Assembly: GCA_031308135.1 (NCBI GenBank)
Contig: JAHLJT010000631.1
Coordinates: 160,122,921-160,186,920, forward strand
DNA length: 64,000 nucleotides
From: Acheta domesticus
Taxonomy: Eukaryota > Arthropoda > Insecta > Orthoptera > Gryllidae
Direction: 5' to 3'
The position numbers were made by a program, and so were the translations under genes. Below the pieces are notes generated by a model. It saw nothing but the letters and a program-made list of their open reading frames with translations. It ran no database searches and was not told the origin of the DNA. Shown piece after piece: positions 33,020 through 44,400 of the stretch; the first letter of the stretch is position 1, and each line of letters opens with the position of its first letter.

Positions 33020-33350
33020 ATTGATTGATAGATTGATTGATGATGATTTTTTTTTAAGTGGGACGCGCGAACTTTGGAGTTGGCGCCCCATAACACACTG
33101 GTGTAGCATGGAACTCCCATAATTAGCGGGATTACCGCAAGGAGTGCCCAGGTGGGCGGAAGTCGCAGGAACTTGTCCGCACGAGCGAAATGTGCCAACA
33201 TTTATTCGGGCCGGGCGCATGGCGATGCTTGAGTCCGGTACCGTCCGCCTCTCACTCCCTTCCTTCAGCAACAAGCACTGAGAAGTCCACCACAGTTCTG
33301 CATTAGCTTGAGAGACTCCATTCCTACTATAAACACGTGAGGAGGGCATA
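33020..33350 (-). mobile_element. Possible retroposon fragment with (AATC)n tail
   Basis: On the minus strand a moderately GC-rich segment (33350 to 33060) ends in an A-run and AATCAATCTATCAATCAATC. That is the look of a 5'-truncated LINE or SINE with a tetranucleotide tail. No recognisable protein. Confidence 0.4.
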
Positions 33351-33689
33351 CAACAAACGAAAGCATAGGCGTTTGCCTAGTGTACATATTGTAATCACCT
33401 CTAACCATTACTGAATACCTCGGTAACAATTATCCCTACATAGAAGTAACAAAATCACATAGAATTTGTAGGCAGTGCTTAATCAAAAAATTATACCAAT
33501 TAGTACAACAAGGAATTAACAAAAAGCCCAAGTGGCAGGCCCACGCAGTATGACCTATAAAATGATAGTGGTACGCCTGTTCCACCAGGCGGCGAAGCGA
33601 AAGAAAAATCAGCTGAGCATCTCTGGTCGACAGAGGGGGAAAAAAGTAGAGATAAATATCATGGTTTGGGGCTTACTCGTGGGAGGATC

Positions 33690-33936
33690 TAGCCAGTGCA
33701 CATAATTTTTGTACTGGTCGCAATAACTTGCCCTGCTAGTTCGTACTTCAAACAGTACGCACGACCCCGGCTTGATCAGGGAACAATTTCTCCACTACAC
33801 CTAATTTCCATTGAGAGGGCGGAGATTCCTCAATTAAAAGTACTAAATCATTTACAGCTAGTGGTGGTGACTCCCTTTTCCACTTCACCCTTTGTTTGCA
33901 AGGTGTGGAGGTAATTTCGCGACCAAATATTTCCAA
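33690..33936 (-). pseudogene. BEL/Pao retrotransposon integrase C-terminal domain fragment
   Basis: It reads RVKWKRESPPLAVNDLVLLI followed by PPSQWKLGVVEKLFPDQAGV and, after a one-base slip, GKLLRPVQKLCALA. This is the layout of the domain (DUF5641) at the end of BEL/Pao polyproteins: WxxxxPxLxxxDLVLLxxExxPPxxWKLGxV, ending RPVxKL. It stands alone beside the assembly gap, so the rest of the element may be missing or in the gap. Confidence 0.75.
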
Positions 33937-34075
33937 TTATTGCTAATTTGTTATTTAAATGGCGAACTGTTGTGCAGGATAATCTGCACAAGAGGCGAGT
34001 CAGTATCTATAGAAAAGTATTAAGCGCGTGTCCCGTAGACTAAGTGATTCGGGGTTAAAATCAAATTTCACATCC

Positions 34076-34175
34076 NNNNNNNNNNNNNNNNNNNNNNNNN
34101 NNNNNNNNNNNNNNNNNNNNNNNNNNNNNNNNNNNNNNNNNNNNNNNNNNNNNNNNNNNNNNNNNNNNNNNNNNN
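34076..34175. other. Assembly gap (100 N)
   Basis: Exactly 100 N bases, the usual size for a gap of unknown length. It lies in the intergenic region between the divergent genes, so their true spacing is unknown. Confidence 0.98.
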
Positions 34176-36598
34176 TGACTACTTCCCGGGACAAAATGTC
34201 CTCTTTCAGTAGATAACATTCAGAGATAGATTGACACACTTCTTTGAGCCAAAGGGCACTGCCCTAAGAAGTTTTCTCGAGTAATGTAGTTTTCCTCCAA
34301 TTAACTTCTTTATTTAAACTGATAGTCCTTTCCTTTCTGAAAGTAAGTTGCAAAGAAAACGTTTGTGAGAAAACTTTCTATGTACAAACGTATCTAAGGA
34401 GCGGGTTTTATGTTGGTAGATTTTTATAGGTTAAAGGAAGAAAAATGATGTCTAGGTTTTTTGCGAATCTTCGCCGAAAGAGACAAGACGTGTCTTGTCA
34501 TCAAAATAGAAAAATACAAGAATAACCCTAAATTCTTTTGGTAATATAAAACTACTATTTTCATGTTATCTAGAAAACAGATATAACTTTTCTTTGTCCT
34601 CTTTCGCTCAGTCAAGAATAATAATGATAATTATTTCAATCAATTCTTCTTCGAGTCTAGAACAGACTCGAGAACTTTTGAAAAGTCTCCGCAGATGAAG
34701 AAAGGACCTCAAACCGTCATTCGCAGGCGCTCGGCACAGAATGCAACTTCTGACGCTTAAACCCTCGGTTAACTTTCTCTGCAGACGTTCAGACAGTCTT
34801 CACTTGATTTCTCCAATTTTCGAGGGCAGAGTGGGAACTTCCAAATCTTTTTGCTGGGTCCGCCTTCACTTGCGAGGTTCCACATTCCCACTCCGTTCGA
34901 GGACGAATTGCTCCTCAGAGACATCTCCAGATTATTTTTAAAGCAACAAATACGAACAAGCGAAAACTATTCGATTCTATTAATCCAAATAAAGTTAATG
35001 TTTATTCAAACGAGAATTGTATGAAGTGACAAGCAAACGTCATGAGCCTAAAACGTACTAATGGTGCTAAAATGGCACAGACTTTCTCGCACTAGTTAGT
35101 ATTTCTCTTTAATCAAGGCTCTCTTTTCAAAATTGGAAGAGTGCAAAGATGGGCAGACAGTTTTGCCGTAAAACAATTTTTCCGTAAAACAAATAACCCA
35201 CAAGGATTTTGACTACTCAACGAGTTGAAGTAAGTTGATACAAAGGGAAAGGAATGATCCGGTCTGACAAGGGATGTTCAATTCGAATTGTTCTGCCAAT
35301 AAATCGTTTTTCGCTGCAGGGTTACGTAACTTTTTCTATACTACGTATGTAGTAGTCGAGAAAGTAAAATAACAGGTGATACGCGTGATATTGTAAGTTG
35401 TAAAACTACAGGTGATATGCATTATATGATAAAACAGGTGAAGCATGATATGCAGTGACCAGCGTTCAAGCGAAGGTGGTCCATACAGATGTTATGAGGC
35501 GTTTCCTTACCAATCAAAATATAAACGGGCGTGCTATTACTAACTCGTAAAAAGGTTCTAAAAAATGCTACCTTGGTGATACTCTATTCTAGTGATGTGA
35601 GATTGTTCTTGGAATGCTGCTCTCAAAAAGTGAAATTAATTTTCGATTGATTTTACTTGAAAATTTTTCATTATTTTGTGAGAAAAATCGTATAGACTGC
35701 TATCAGTACAATGGTGTTGAGTCAAAAAGTTGACAGAATCATAGTTTAGAACGACAATTATTGTATTGCGTTTCAGCTAATTAGCAAAAATTAAACACAT
35801 TTATTCTCAAAAGGATACAAGATAACAGATCCATTGTGACGGACGGACAAATTTATTCCAATTACTCTTTTAGTATGTTTGTTTGTAATGAATAAATCTT
35901 TAATGTTCGAATACCTCTAAGATTACTTTTGCTAATTTTGAAAAAGTTACGAAACACACTCCATTATATTTAAAAGCCGTTCAAAAGAACTTTATCGGCT
36001 ACATTTTGAGAACTCTGAACCACTTTACTAGTTCCTCACATATCTTCGTAATAGAATTATCCGTAATGGATGTCACAACAGAACGGGGAGAGCTCATTAG
36101 ATAAAGAGCAGGTGGTTGGGTTCAGATGTGGAAGGAAGTCCCTGTAGGATGAACCCATCGCGTGTCCACATGACCTTTAAACGGAAAAAAGAATTGCGTA
36201 TGATCAGCTGTCTCCGAACCGACCAATGAACGAGAGACTTTCTGAAACTCATGCAAGGTTTTCACCAATACGAGTACTAGTACTCTCCCAAATACGAGAA
36301 ATTACAAATAATCTCACCATTATAAATATTTTATGCATCTTTTATAAATTACTTCTTTTCGTCTTTTTTGACATAATTTAGTATCGAGTAATCACTTAAC
36401 ATTACTGATAAGATTCCCCATAAGATATATTACGAAGAGAATGTAATTAATATCCAGTATGGGTTTACATTATCTTTACTCGTAAATTTATCGTACAAAA
36501 CAATTTCATTCCTTATTAACTTCTTTAAATTAATATTCAGACTGCTTACTAGAAGTCACAAAGTTCAGTAGAAGTATCAATCCATACACTCAACTCAC
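34176..36598. other. Intergenic region, central part
   Basis: AT-rich with no supportable gene. It has a dispersed-repeat copy at 35040-35095 and a slightly GC-richer unclassified stretch at 34640-34950. Confidence 0.5.
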
Positions 36599-37000
36599 TT
36601 GCTGTACTACACTTACGATACGGCTGTAATATTATTGACTACTGCCACGTACTTCACCATCCCTTATTTAGGAACCCTTTCTCTCAAAATAGCCACCGCA
36701 CTCAATAAATTTGATCTCAAAACTACTTTTCACAACACTCACATATTACAAAAAACACTAGACAACAGTAAAGACCCAACCCCCCTTACCTCCTTATGCG
36801 GGGTCTATGCTCTTACTTGCAACGACTGCAATGCTATATACACACGACAAACCTGTCGAAAATTCACACAGAGAACCTAAGAGCACGAACAATCATGGAA
36901 AAACAACGCTACCACACTCTCACACTTTGTTAATCACTTAAATTTGAACAAACAAACACGTTTGTAAACCGTATTCTAGAAATTGAAAATAGGTCCAGGC
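36599..37000 (+). pseudogene. Penelope-like element, GIY-YIG endonuclease fragment
   Basis: YFTIPYLGTLSLKIATALNK is followed by LDNSKDPTPLTSLCGVYALT and CNDCNAIYTRQTCRKFTQRT, a stop, then EHEQSWKNNATTLSHFVNHL in the same frame. The order IPY-x-G, GVY-x-LTC-x-x-C, IY-x-x-QT and EH-x-x-W is that of the Penelope C-terminal endonuclease. The second half of the GIY-YIG motif is YTR instead of YIG and a stop interrupts it, so it is inactive. It lies 1.6 kb upstream of gene R. Confidence 0.75.
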
Positions 37001-37099
37001 TCAGAAATAAATTACAATTCCTTCATATACATAAAAACCTGCAAAACCGGAATATGATTTGTCTTAATCAGCAAATCCCTGAATTCTCGTCACCTCTGC

Positions 37100-38254
37100 T
37101 TATTTTAGCCCAATATGTACACCCCTAGCTCCGCCCTCCTTCGCCCGCCCGCCCCCTCCTCACGCCTGCAGAAGCTTCGCCCTCCCTGTCCCTTCGGCCG
37201 CCCCGTCCCTCTTCCCGCCTTCTACGTTTCCTACCGACTCTCTTTCCTCTGAAACGACCCACACTCTAAAAAAAGAACCCAGAACGCTGCAAGATACGTA
37301 CGATTCGATTTGCTTACGCGTCGGGCAAACTACATCAATATTTTGTAAATAATTTGTCTAATTTATATGCCTATTTCTTTTTATTTTAGGAATTCCTGTA
37401 ACTTGTTCATATGATGATGATCGCTACACGATTGAAAAGATCTTATGTTTTAATATATATTTGATATCGGATAACACTTTTTATTTATTTAGTTACTAGA
37501 AGGTATCTATATCACTAACGATCTTATTAATCACTTGCTGTACTTTGACCGCAATCCATTGAAACCAGGGGCGCGAAGAATGTTAACTTGAAACAAAAAT
37601 GCATTCAAAAACGTGTCTGTAAAATGACATTAACCATTTTTCGTAGTAGGCAAGAGATTAGTTATTAAGGATTTGTAGCACATTTTAACGTGTTGACCTT
37701 ACGCAGGACGAGTCATGTGTGTTTTAAGAACTGCAATAAAGAATGTTACGGTATGATCGCTTTATTTCACTCACAGGGCCGTATGAATGATCTCACAGGA
37801 ATTTGTTCACAATGAATTTCGTGACTGGTAAACCGAATGTGAGCGCGTAAGATTTTGTACTATTATGGCGTGTAATGTTTTGATCATATGTACCCAATGA
37901 TTGCAAGTTAATTGACAGTTCGAAATTGCCGCCACAAGCACCGAAAAATTCAATCACGTATCAATTATGGAACAAAACTAAATAATATCACCCATGTGAA
38001 TCACTCGTGAGCACATCTAAGATGAAGCTGCAATGATCGGTGATATCTTCTTTTTGGGCTCAACGACTTCCTTTTGTTGTAGCTCATTAGAAAACTGCCT
38101 ACGCTCTAAAGGTTTTTATGCATTTTAGCATAATGAGATCACAACGTCGAACGCACTGTGATTTACGGTTCATAAAGTCAAGACGTTACAAATGTGCTAC
38201 AAATCCCTGCTTATGTAAGTGAGGCACTTAAGTGCGAGGCGCGCACCTAAGGGA
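37100..38254. other. Immediate upstream region of gene R
   Basis: A short C-rich stretch (37130-37240) probably belongs to the Penelope-like 3' flank. The remainder is AT-rich. No confident TATA box, initiator or operator could be picked out. Confidence 0.45.
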
Positions 38255-38401
38255 ATGCCCGTGCAGGTGCGGCGGCAGAAGGCGCAGCTGGAGGTGTGCA
38301 TCGGAGACGCAGTGGCGGACGGGGCGCCGCCTCTGCTGGTGCAGCTCTTCAAAGCCTACCGCCGCCGCCAGCTGGACTTCTTCCGCAAGACGCTCTCTCA
38401 G
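38255..38401 (+). CDS. Gene R exon 1 (N-terminus)
   Basis: The ATG at 38255 opens 49 codons, MPVQVRRQKAQLEVCIGDAV followed by QLFKAYRRRQLDFFRKTLSQ, and ends at CAG|GTGCGT in phase 0. The reading frame is open back to 38219 without another ATG. A 5' exon spliced at GTGCAG|GTGCGG (38266) is possible, but no good pyrimidine tract precedes it. The sequence aligns with the helix pair in gene L exon 2. Just upstream, 38225-38236 is a 12-bp palindrome, GCACTTAAGTGC. The exon is GC-rich. Confidence 0.72.
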
Positions 38402-41400
38402 GTGCGTAGGAAACATTGAAGCAGGGGCTTCGACGCTCCAAGGTCGCAACTGTCCTGGAGACGGCGAGTACACAGGTCACCAAGTTGCTGCTGAACAGAT
38501 GCGGTTGACAGTGAAAGGAATGTAACAGAAATTACTGTTTAACATTTTTAGGGAGGTCGCTCGTGATTTCCGAACGAAATGGCAGTTTGTATATGTGTTC
38601 GCTTATAGAGGTTATGATAATATCTCAAGGAGACATAGAGACTAATTGGGAAATTTGAAACGAAGTTAATTTGTATTGCTTGCTAAGCAAGTGAGATATT
38701 AAATTGTTTCCGTAACTATTGAATTCGTATTTAATACATAGAAATGCATATGAGGTGTTGGTTCTCCATCATAAGTATTTATTTTCGCATAAAGCTTTTT
38801 CGGCCGCATTGCGGCCATCTTCAGTGCAATTAGAGGCGGCTGTGGTCCTCAGTCCAGACAAGACAGCTTTCTTGATCTAATCAAATCTTGATCTAATCTA
38901 AGTATCAGAAAGTATCTTGATCTAATCTAATCTTGTATAAATGCAGCCAGTCGCACTTCACTGAACAACACAGTCTCAATTGCCACTCCCACCGTTCAGA
39001 TTTTTTTAGATACGAGCAAGTACCGCACTTAGTCTCTGTGAACGTACGTCTATACGCCTATACACGTCTTATGTACTTTATTTGTTGCATAACTTTTTAT
39101 TAAGTTTCTAGCTTGTGTATAGAATTACAATCGCGCACCTTTAAAAGAAAACCACGTCCTAGCAAGTAAACAGATGAATGGAGTCCAGGAGGGGGGGCAG
39201 CTACAATAACTTGATGCAAGCCTCCCCGAAAATATTGTTCGTTCAAAACGTGTAAAAATACATGTATTTAATTATAATTCAAATTAACTGCAATAAGTCA
39301 CTTCCATTGCATGGATCATTGGTGATTAAGGGGGTGAACATTTCTGTGAAAAAGGGGCGCCGGACATCTCTTACTCGTTTTCTTTGAGCACCCCTGTAGA
39401 TCAGAATGTTTATAATATGAGTACTATATCAGCTTTTCCAAATATTGTGATGGATTCTAATGATTTTGAATGTAAACCTCTGAGAAAAAACAAACATAAG
39501 CATTTCGTTATAATTAGAAAAAGGGGTTTCTGTTGTTATGTAAAATATTCGATGGATTTACAGCATGCATGTGTTACGGAGCGCCAAGGTCCGCGGAGGC
39601 TTCATGGAGGAATGTCACGCAAAGAAGACCGGCGGAGGTATTCTTACTAGCCAAGCACTGTATCTCGACGTGCGTCTCTTGCAGTGCTCGTTCTCCCGAG
39701 CAAGATCTGCACATTTCCTTTCAATTTTGCAACGTGTAGGTAGTGATGTTCGTTAAATTCATCCTCGCTCATACCACATATACGCACACACATACACAAA
39801 TCACATGTAAACACATAATACATATACATATTGCACGTACACGTACATACTTCATGCACACGTACATACTACATGTACACGTTCATTCCATGTACACGTA
39901 CATTCCATGTACACCTACATACTACATGTATTCACATAAACACTTACATTGTACGAGTACATTTCATGTACACGTACATAGTAGTTGTACATACACATAC
40001 CATATACATAATGCTTTGTATGCTGGAAGCATTTAAGCTGAAGTCTGAAAAATTGTGCTCAGGGAGCGAGCCCCGACGCGCACTACCCGTCCGCGGGCAC
40101 GACGCTGCTGTGCCACGCGTGCTCCGAGGCTGCGCGTGACGAGTACGTGCGCGCCCTGCTGCGCGCCGGCGCGGACCCCAACCTGGACGCCCCCGCGCTG
40201 GTCGCCGCGCGCAGCGAGAACTTCGTCGCCCTGGAGCTGCTGCTGCTGCAGCCGGACTTCGACGTCAACACCACCTTCGCCGACGGCGGCACCATCCTGC
40301 ACGTGCTCTTCCGCATGCCCTGTGAGTCGCAGCGCGCCGCACTCCGCTGGGGGAGCGACACTCTCCGATTCGTTATAGTGGAATTTTTCTAACTCTGCCC
40401 CTCAAACCCTTATGGCCACAATGGAATATCACACGGCATTTCGCGTCTTTCTCCGTCGCGTCGTTCAGCTAGAAGTCGCATAATCGCAAGAACTGCTTGA
40501 TATGGTCGCGATCATGCGACACCTGACGGAACGACTGAAAACGTCTCGAAATACCGTGACATATTTCATCGTGAAGACGGGCCTTGAGGGTCAAAGAAAA
40601 ATCGAAGTATACATACAGTGCCTAAGAGTAACATTACAAATTTCTAGGGCATGAAGAGGAGTTGAAGTTTAGTACTTTTTCCTAATAAAACATGTGGTGG
40701 TAAATTTCATACAACGAAATTCAACATGTGGTAAGTGTCCTTTATTGGAAAGTCACTCACCAAATGTGGGTGCTCGAAGGACATATGAAATCCCCTTGAG
40801 TGCGTGTGAACGTGACCTGTGATACACCTGTGAATTACGAGTTGCCTAACAATCAGGGGTAACTGTCGTGTAGTCGATATCCACGTTTTGTCCTTGATAG
40901 CGAAAAATTGGTTTACAGTAAAACGTCCGTCCGTGTGTCTGCCATTCCATCTGTATGTCTGTCAGCCTTTGAGTACCGCCAGCGCCTAAACCGTTCACAG
41001 GATTTATACCAAAATTGGTATTAACGGATGAGTCTGGCTGATGGTGGTCGCGGCCACTTGACTCTGAAACGGATATTTTTAGTTTTGGGAGTATTTCACA
41101 AATTACGACAGTTTCAAAATTTCCTCAAACTCATTCCTAATTGTCTGCATTTTTTGCGAATTATTATTACCATTAATTACAGAATAAGAGATTCCATACC
41201 TTCCAAAACTCTTCTCGATAAACTCCATGAAGTACAAATAATATTATCGAATGTCTAGCTTATTCGCCCATGGTTATGTTTTAAGTCATATTACTTACAG
41301 AACAAGTGGGGCTACAACAGCTTATTCTTTCTTGTTCTTGATTTTAGCTGAAACATTTGCGAATGCTTTCTCGGCCATCAATGGGTTATTTCTCTTGCGA

Positions 41401-44400
41401 ATATTTTCATTGGCTGAACACACATTAAAAACAAAATTATGAAAATTTTAATTTATCTTTTCACAAGCACACGAAAACTATTATAATAATAAGATAACGA
41501 TACATCATTTATTTACTTATATGTGTATTCATTTAATTACGGAATACATCCAACATATAAATGATACGGAAGCACGAGTGTGAGAAAATGATTGATTTGC
41601 AAAATGAAAAAGTAAATAGTAAAAAGATCGAAATTACTCTAACGGCGTAGTAAGGTTAACGAATGATCCCCATTAACAACTCAGTCACATCCTATTCACT
41701 GTATAGTTTCTTAATGTACTCAATGTACTTAATGTACTATAAAATATTTGCTTTACATTTTATAGTTCACGCTTGTAGTAAATATCCAACAAGTTCTTTT
41801 TTGTCAGCAAAGGAAAATCTTTAAACGCTTATCAAACTAATAAATGAAGCCCACAATAGATCATATTATTGTCACTAATCAACATGAAGTATCTACACTC
41901 TTCCCATTAACGTGTTTAAAGTTCTCACATTTAGTGTCTGAGAACTACAGGTATGTCAACGATTATCGGTAATGATCACAAATAATATTGTCGAGTGTAT
42001 GATAAGTGCCACTTAGGCCCAAAACATTTGAGAAGCAAGAGGGCCCTTCAGAAATAAAGTACCTCTCGAAAGCGATATTGTCCACTTCACTTCATAGATT
42101 CATTCAGTCTGCCTGCAATTTCATTTCAGATAAAGTTCTGGAACTTTGCATCAAGAGTGTATGTATGTACGTATGTGTCACACAATTTCTTTCTTATTCT
42201 CGTTAACGTATATTCCGTCACGAAAAATTCTACCTAGAACTTTACCCCAACAGTAAACGTACTCGTAGATTGTGTCATTAGTATCAAAATATATGAAAAC
42301 TGAATGTTGTGAATGACGTGGAAAACAATAACAATTTACAGAGTACGAAAAAAAGTATGTTCCTCGAATTTTGGTGAGTTTGTGTTTTCATAAATAAAAT
42401 TAGATTAAATTAAGCAATATACATGATTAATCCTGTAGTGCTCGTGTCCTATTAAGTAACACAAGTGATCGGGCGGGGTACGTAGCCCAAGTTAGAATTG
42501 TATTATTGCCATTACGAGAATCACAAAACTTTCTGAACATGTGCTCTGTTATCGCAAAACGGTTATGGAATGTGATGTGATAGTCATTACAATTTCCCAT
42601 GTTATATTTAAATCTGCATCTGTTGTCTTCTGACTGATAATTGGGGACTGGTCCTCCATTAACATACGAAATTTTTTCTCATTGAATACTCTGAAAATAG
42701 TAAATCGTCTTTTGAATTTCATCGTGCACCGGTATTCCTACAACTTCATTCACATCGCCTGTCAAATATACACATTAAACAGTTGACTCACAAATGAGTC
42801 ACATTTCATTGCACCTAAAGTAGCGTAAACACGGCATGTTTAGAATTGAAAGATTAATTTTTGTCTTGTGTGAGATTAACTCTCGAGGAATCCTCGTGGA
42901 GATAAGTGGCGTCTATTAAAATACGAAATATTTTATTTCTCATTGATAATCCACAGTGAGTCATTAAGTAGACGTGAGAAGAGCACAGAAAATTAACAGA
43001 TGACTCTGAAATTAGTAAACCGTTTTTTGAATTTCATCCATGGCAAACTTACTTTCTATCACCCATAAAAGTAGTACTTGCGCGGGCTACAATTGAATCC
43101 CAGCCAACTTTAACCCTTTAACCGACTTCGAGTCCCTGGGATTCCGACTTCGCGAAACTTCGAATACGGGTATTTGCGTTTTTTATCACCTTGATTCTTC
43201 TTGTACCTTTTCCTTTTACAGTTTTAAGTAATGGTTCGCGAACTTAGAATGATTTTCAGGGAAATTACAGCCTTCATTGGCGCGTAAGAGATCCAGGGAT
43301 TCCACGTTAGTAGTAGAGTAACTTTCACTGAGTGACCGTCGCGCTTTGCCAGTTAGTACACTTTGTTCTCTTGCATCTCTGAAGAAAGTGCAATGTACAG
43401 AAACACATGTCTTGTCTGTTGAGTGAGTGTGTAAATATTAATGACCATGGTTTGGAAGAAAATATTGCGCAATGGGTGTAGCAAATAGAGCAATAGTCTT
43501 GGGAGTATTTTCGGATCATCAAATTGAAAATGACCATTACTCATCATACGGTCAATTTTGTTTAGAATCTGGAGAATAAGACGAAAATGAATAGGAATTT
43601 CTTGAGAATGAGGAACCCGATTAAGAAATAACTCAAAATGCAAAATACTATTACGGAAAGAACCAACAAGTGTGCGGGAGTTGTAAAGAAAAAGACGACT
43701 AAAGAAACTTGTCCCAGAATTTTAGTGTTTGCTGTAGTTATATTTCTGTACTGGATTTTCAGTTATAAAGTTATAGTACAGTAAAACATTTTATAATGTT
43801 CAAAACATTTTTATTACGAAGATAAATTCGTTAAATTAAAGGCCTGCATAATTTTATTCAACCATTCCTAATCACATGATTTCTCTCATTAGATAACTTA
43901 TTAACAAATATATCCTGAAAAATGTTTTCTTTAGTCATCATTAATCGTAAGTTACTATATTCTTCACTCTAATTACAAATCAATACTGTAATATTTGAAA
44001 CAACATGTTATGAGTCCACGGGACTCCACGTCGGTACCAGTGTGACTTACTTCCCACGTCGGTACCCAAGGGTTTAAAAACTCTGACAACAAAGTACTTG
44101 CTATGAAAAGTTCAGGAATAGACTAGGTGGTGAGAATCATACATTATCTGAAGCTAATGATACTCCCAACTCTTAACTTTATAGAGGTTGCGCATCCACA
44201 GAAACATAGGTTGGGCTTCTCTTGCACCCTGCGCGAGCATCACTGATATGGGTGATAGGAAAGGAAGTTTGCTGATCATGAAATTCAAAAGACGATTTAC
44301 TTTTTTCAGAGTCATCTATTAATTTTCTACATTCTTCTTACGACTACTGAATGATTCACGATGGATTATCAATGAGAAATAAAATATTTCGTATGTTGAT

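Larger units (their letters stand above)
38402..40062. other. Gene R intron 1
   Basis: It contains a hammerhead-like element terminus (38794-38826), a TCTTGATCTAATC short repeat (38871-38935) and a minisatellite (39770-40012). A moderately GC-rich stretch at 39580-39720 is open in several frames (e.g. GGFMEECHAKKTGGGILTSQ) but has no recognised homology. Confidence 0.5.

Noticed and set aside
34000..34239. Open frame crossing the N run
   Set aside because: It exists only because N codons are read as unknown residues; flanks show no homology.
38232..38525. 97-codon frame overlapping gene R exon 1
   Set aside because: Cys/Arg-rich alternative frame of the same GC-rich exon; the frame used matches gene L exon 2 and ends at a proper donor.
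39647..40036. Tyr/Thr/His-rich frames
   Set aside because: Translations of the GTACA minisatellite and adjoining CA-rich sequence.
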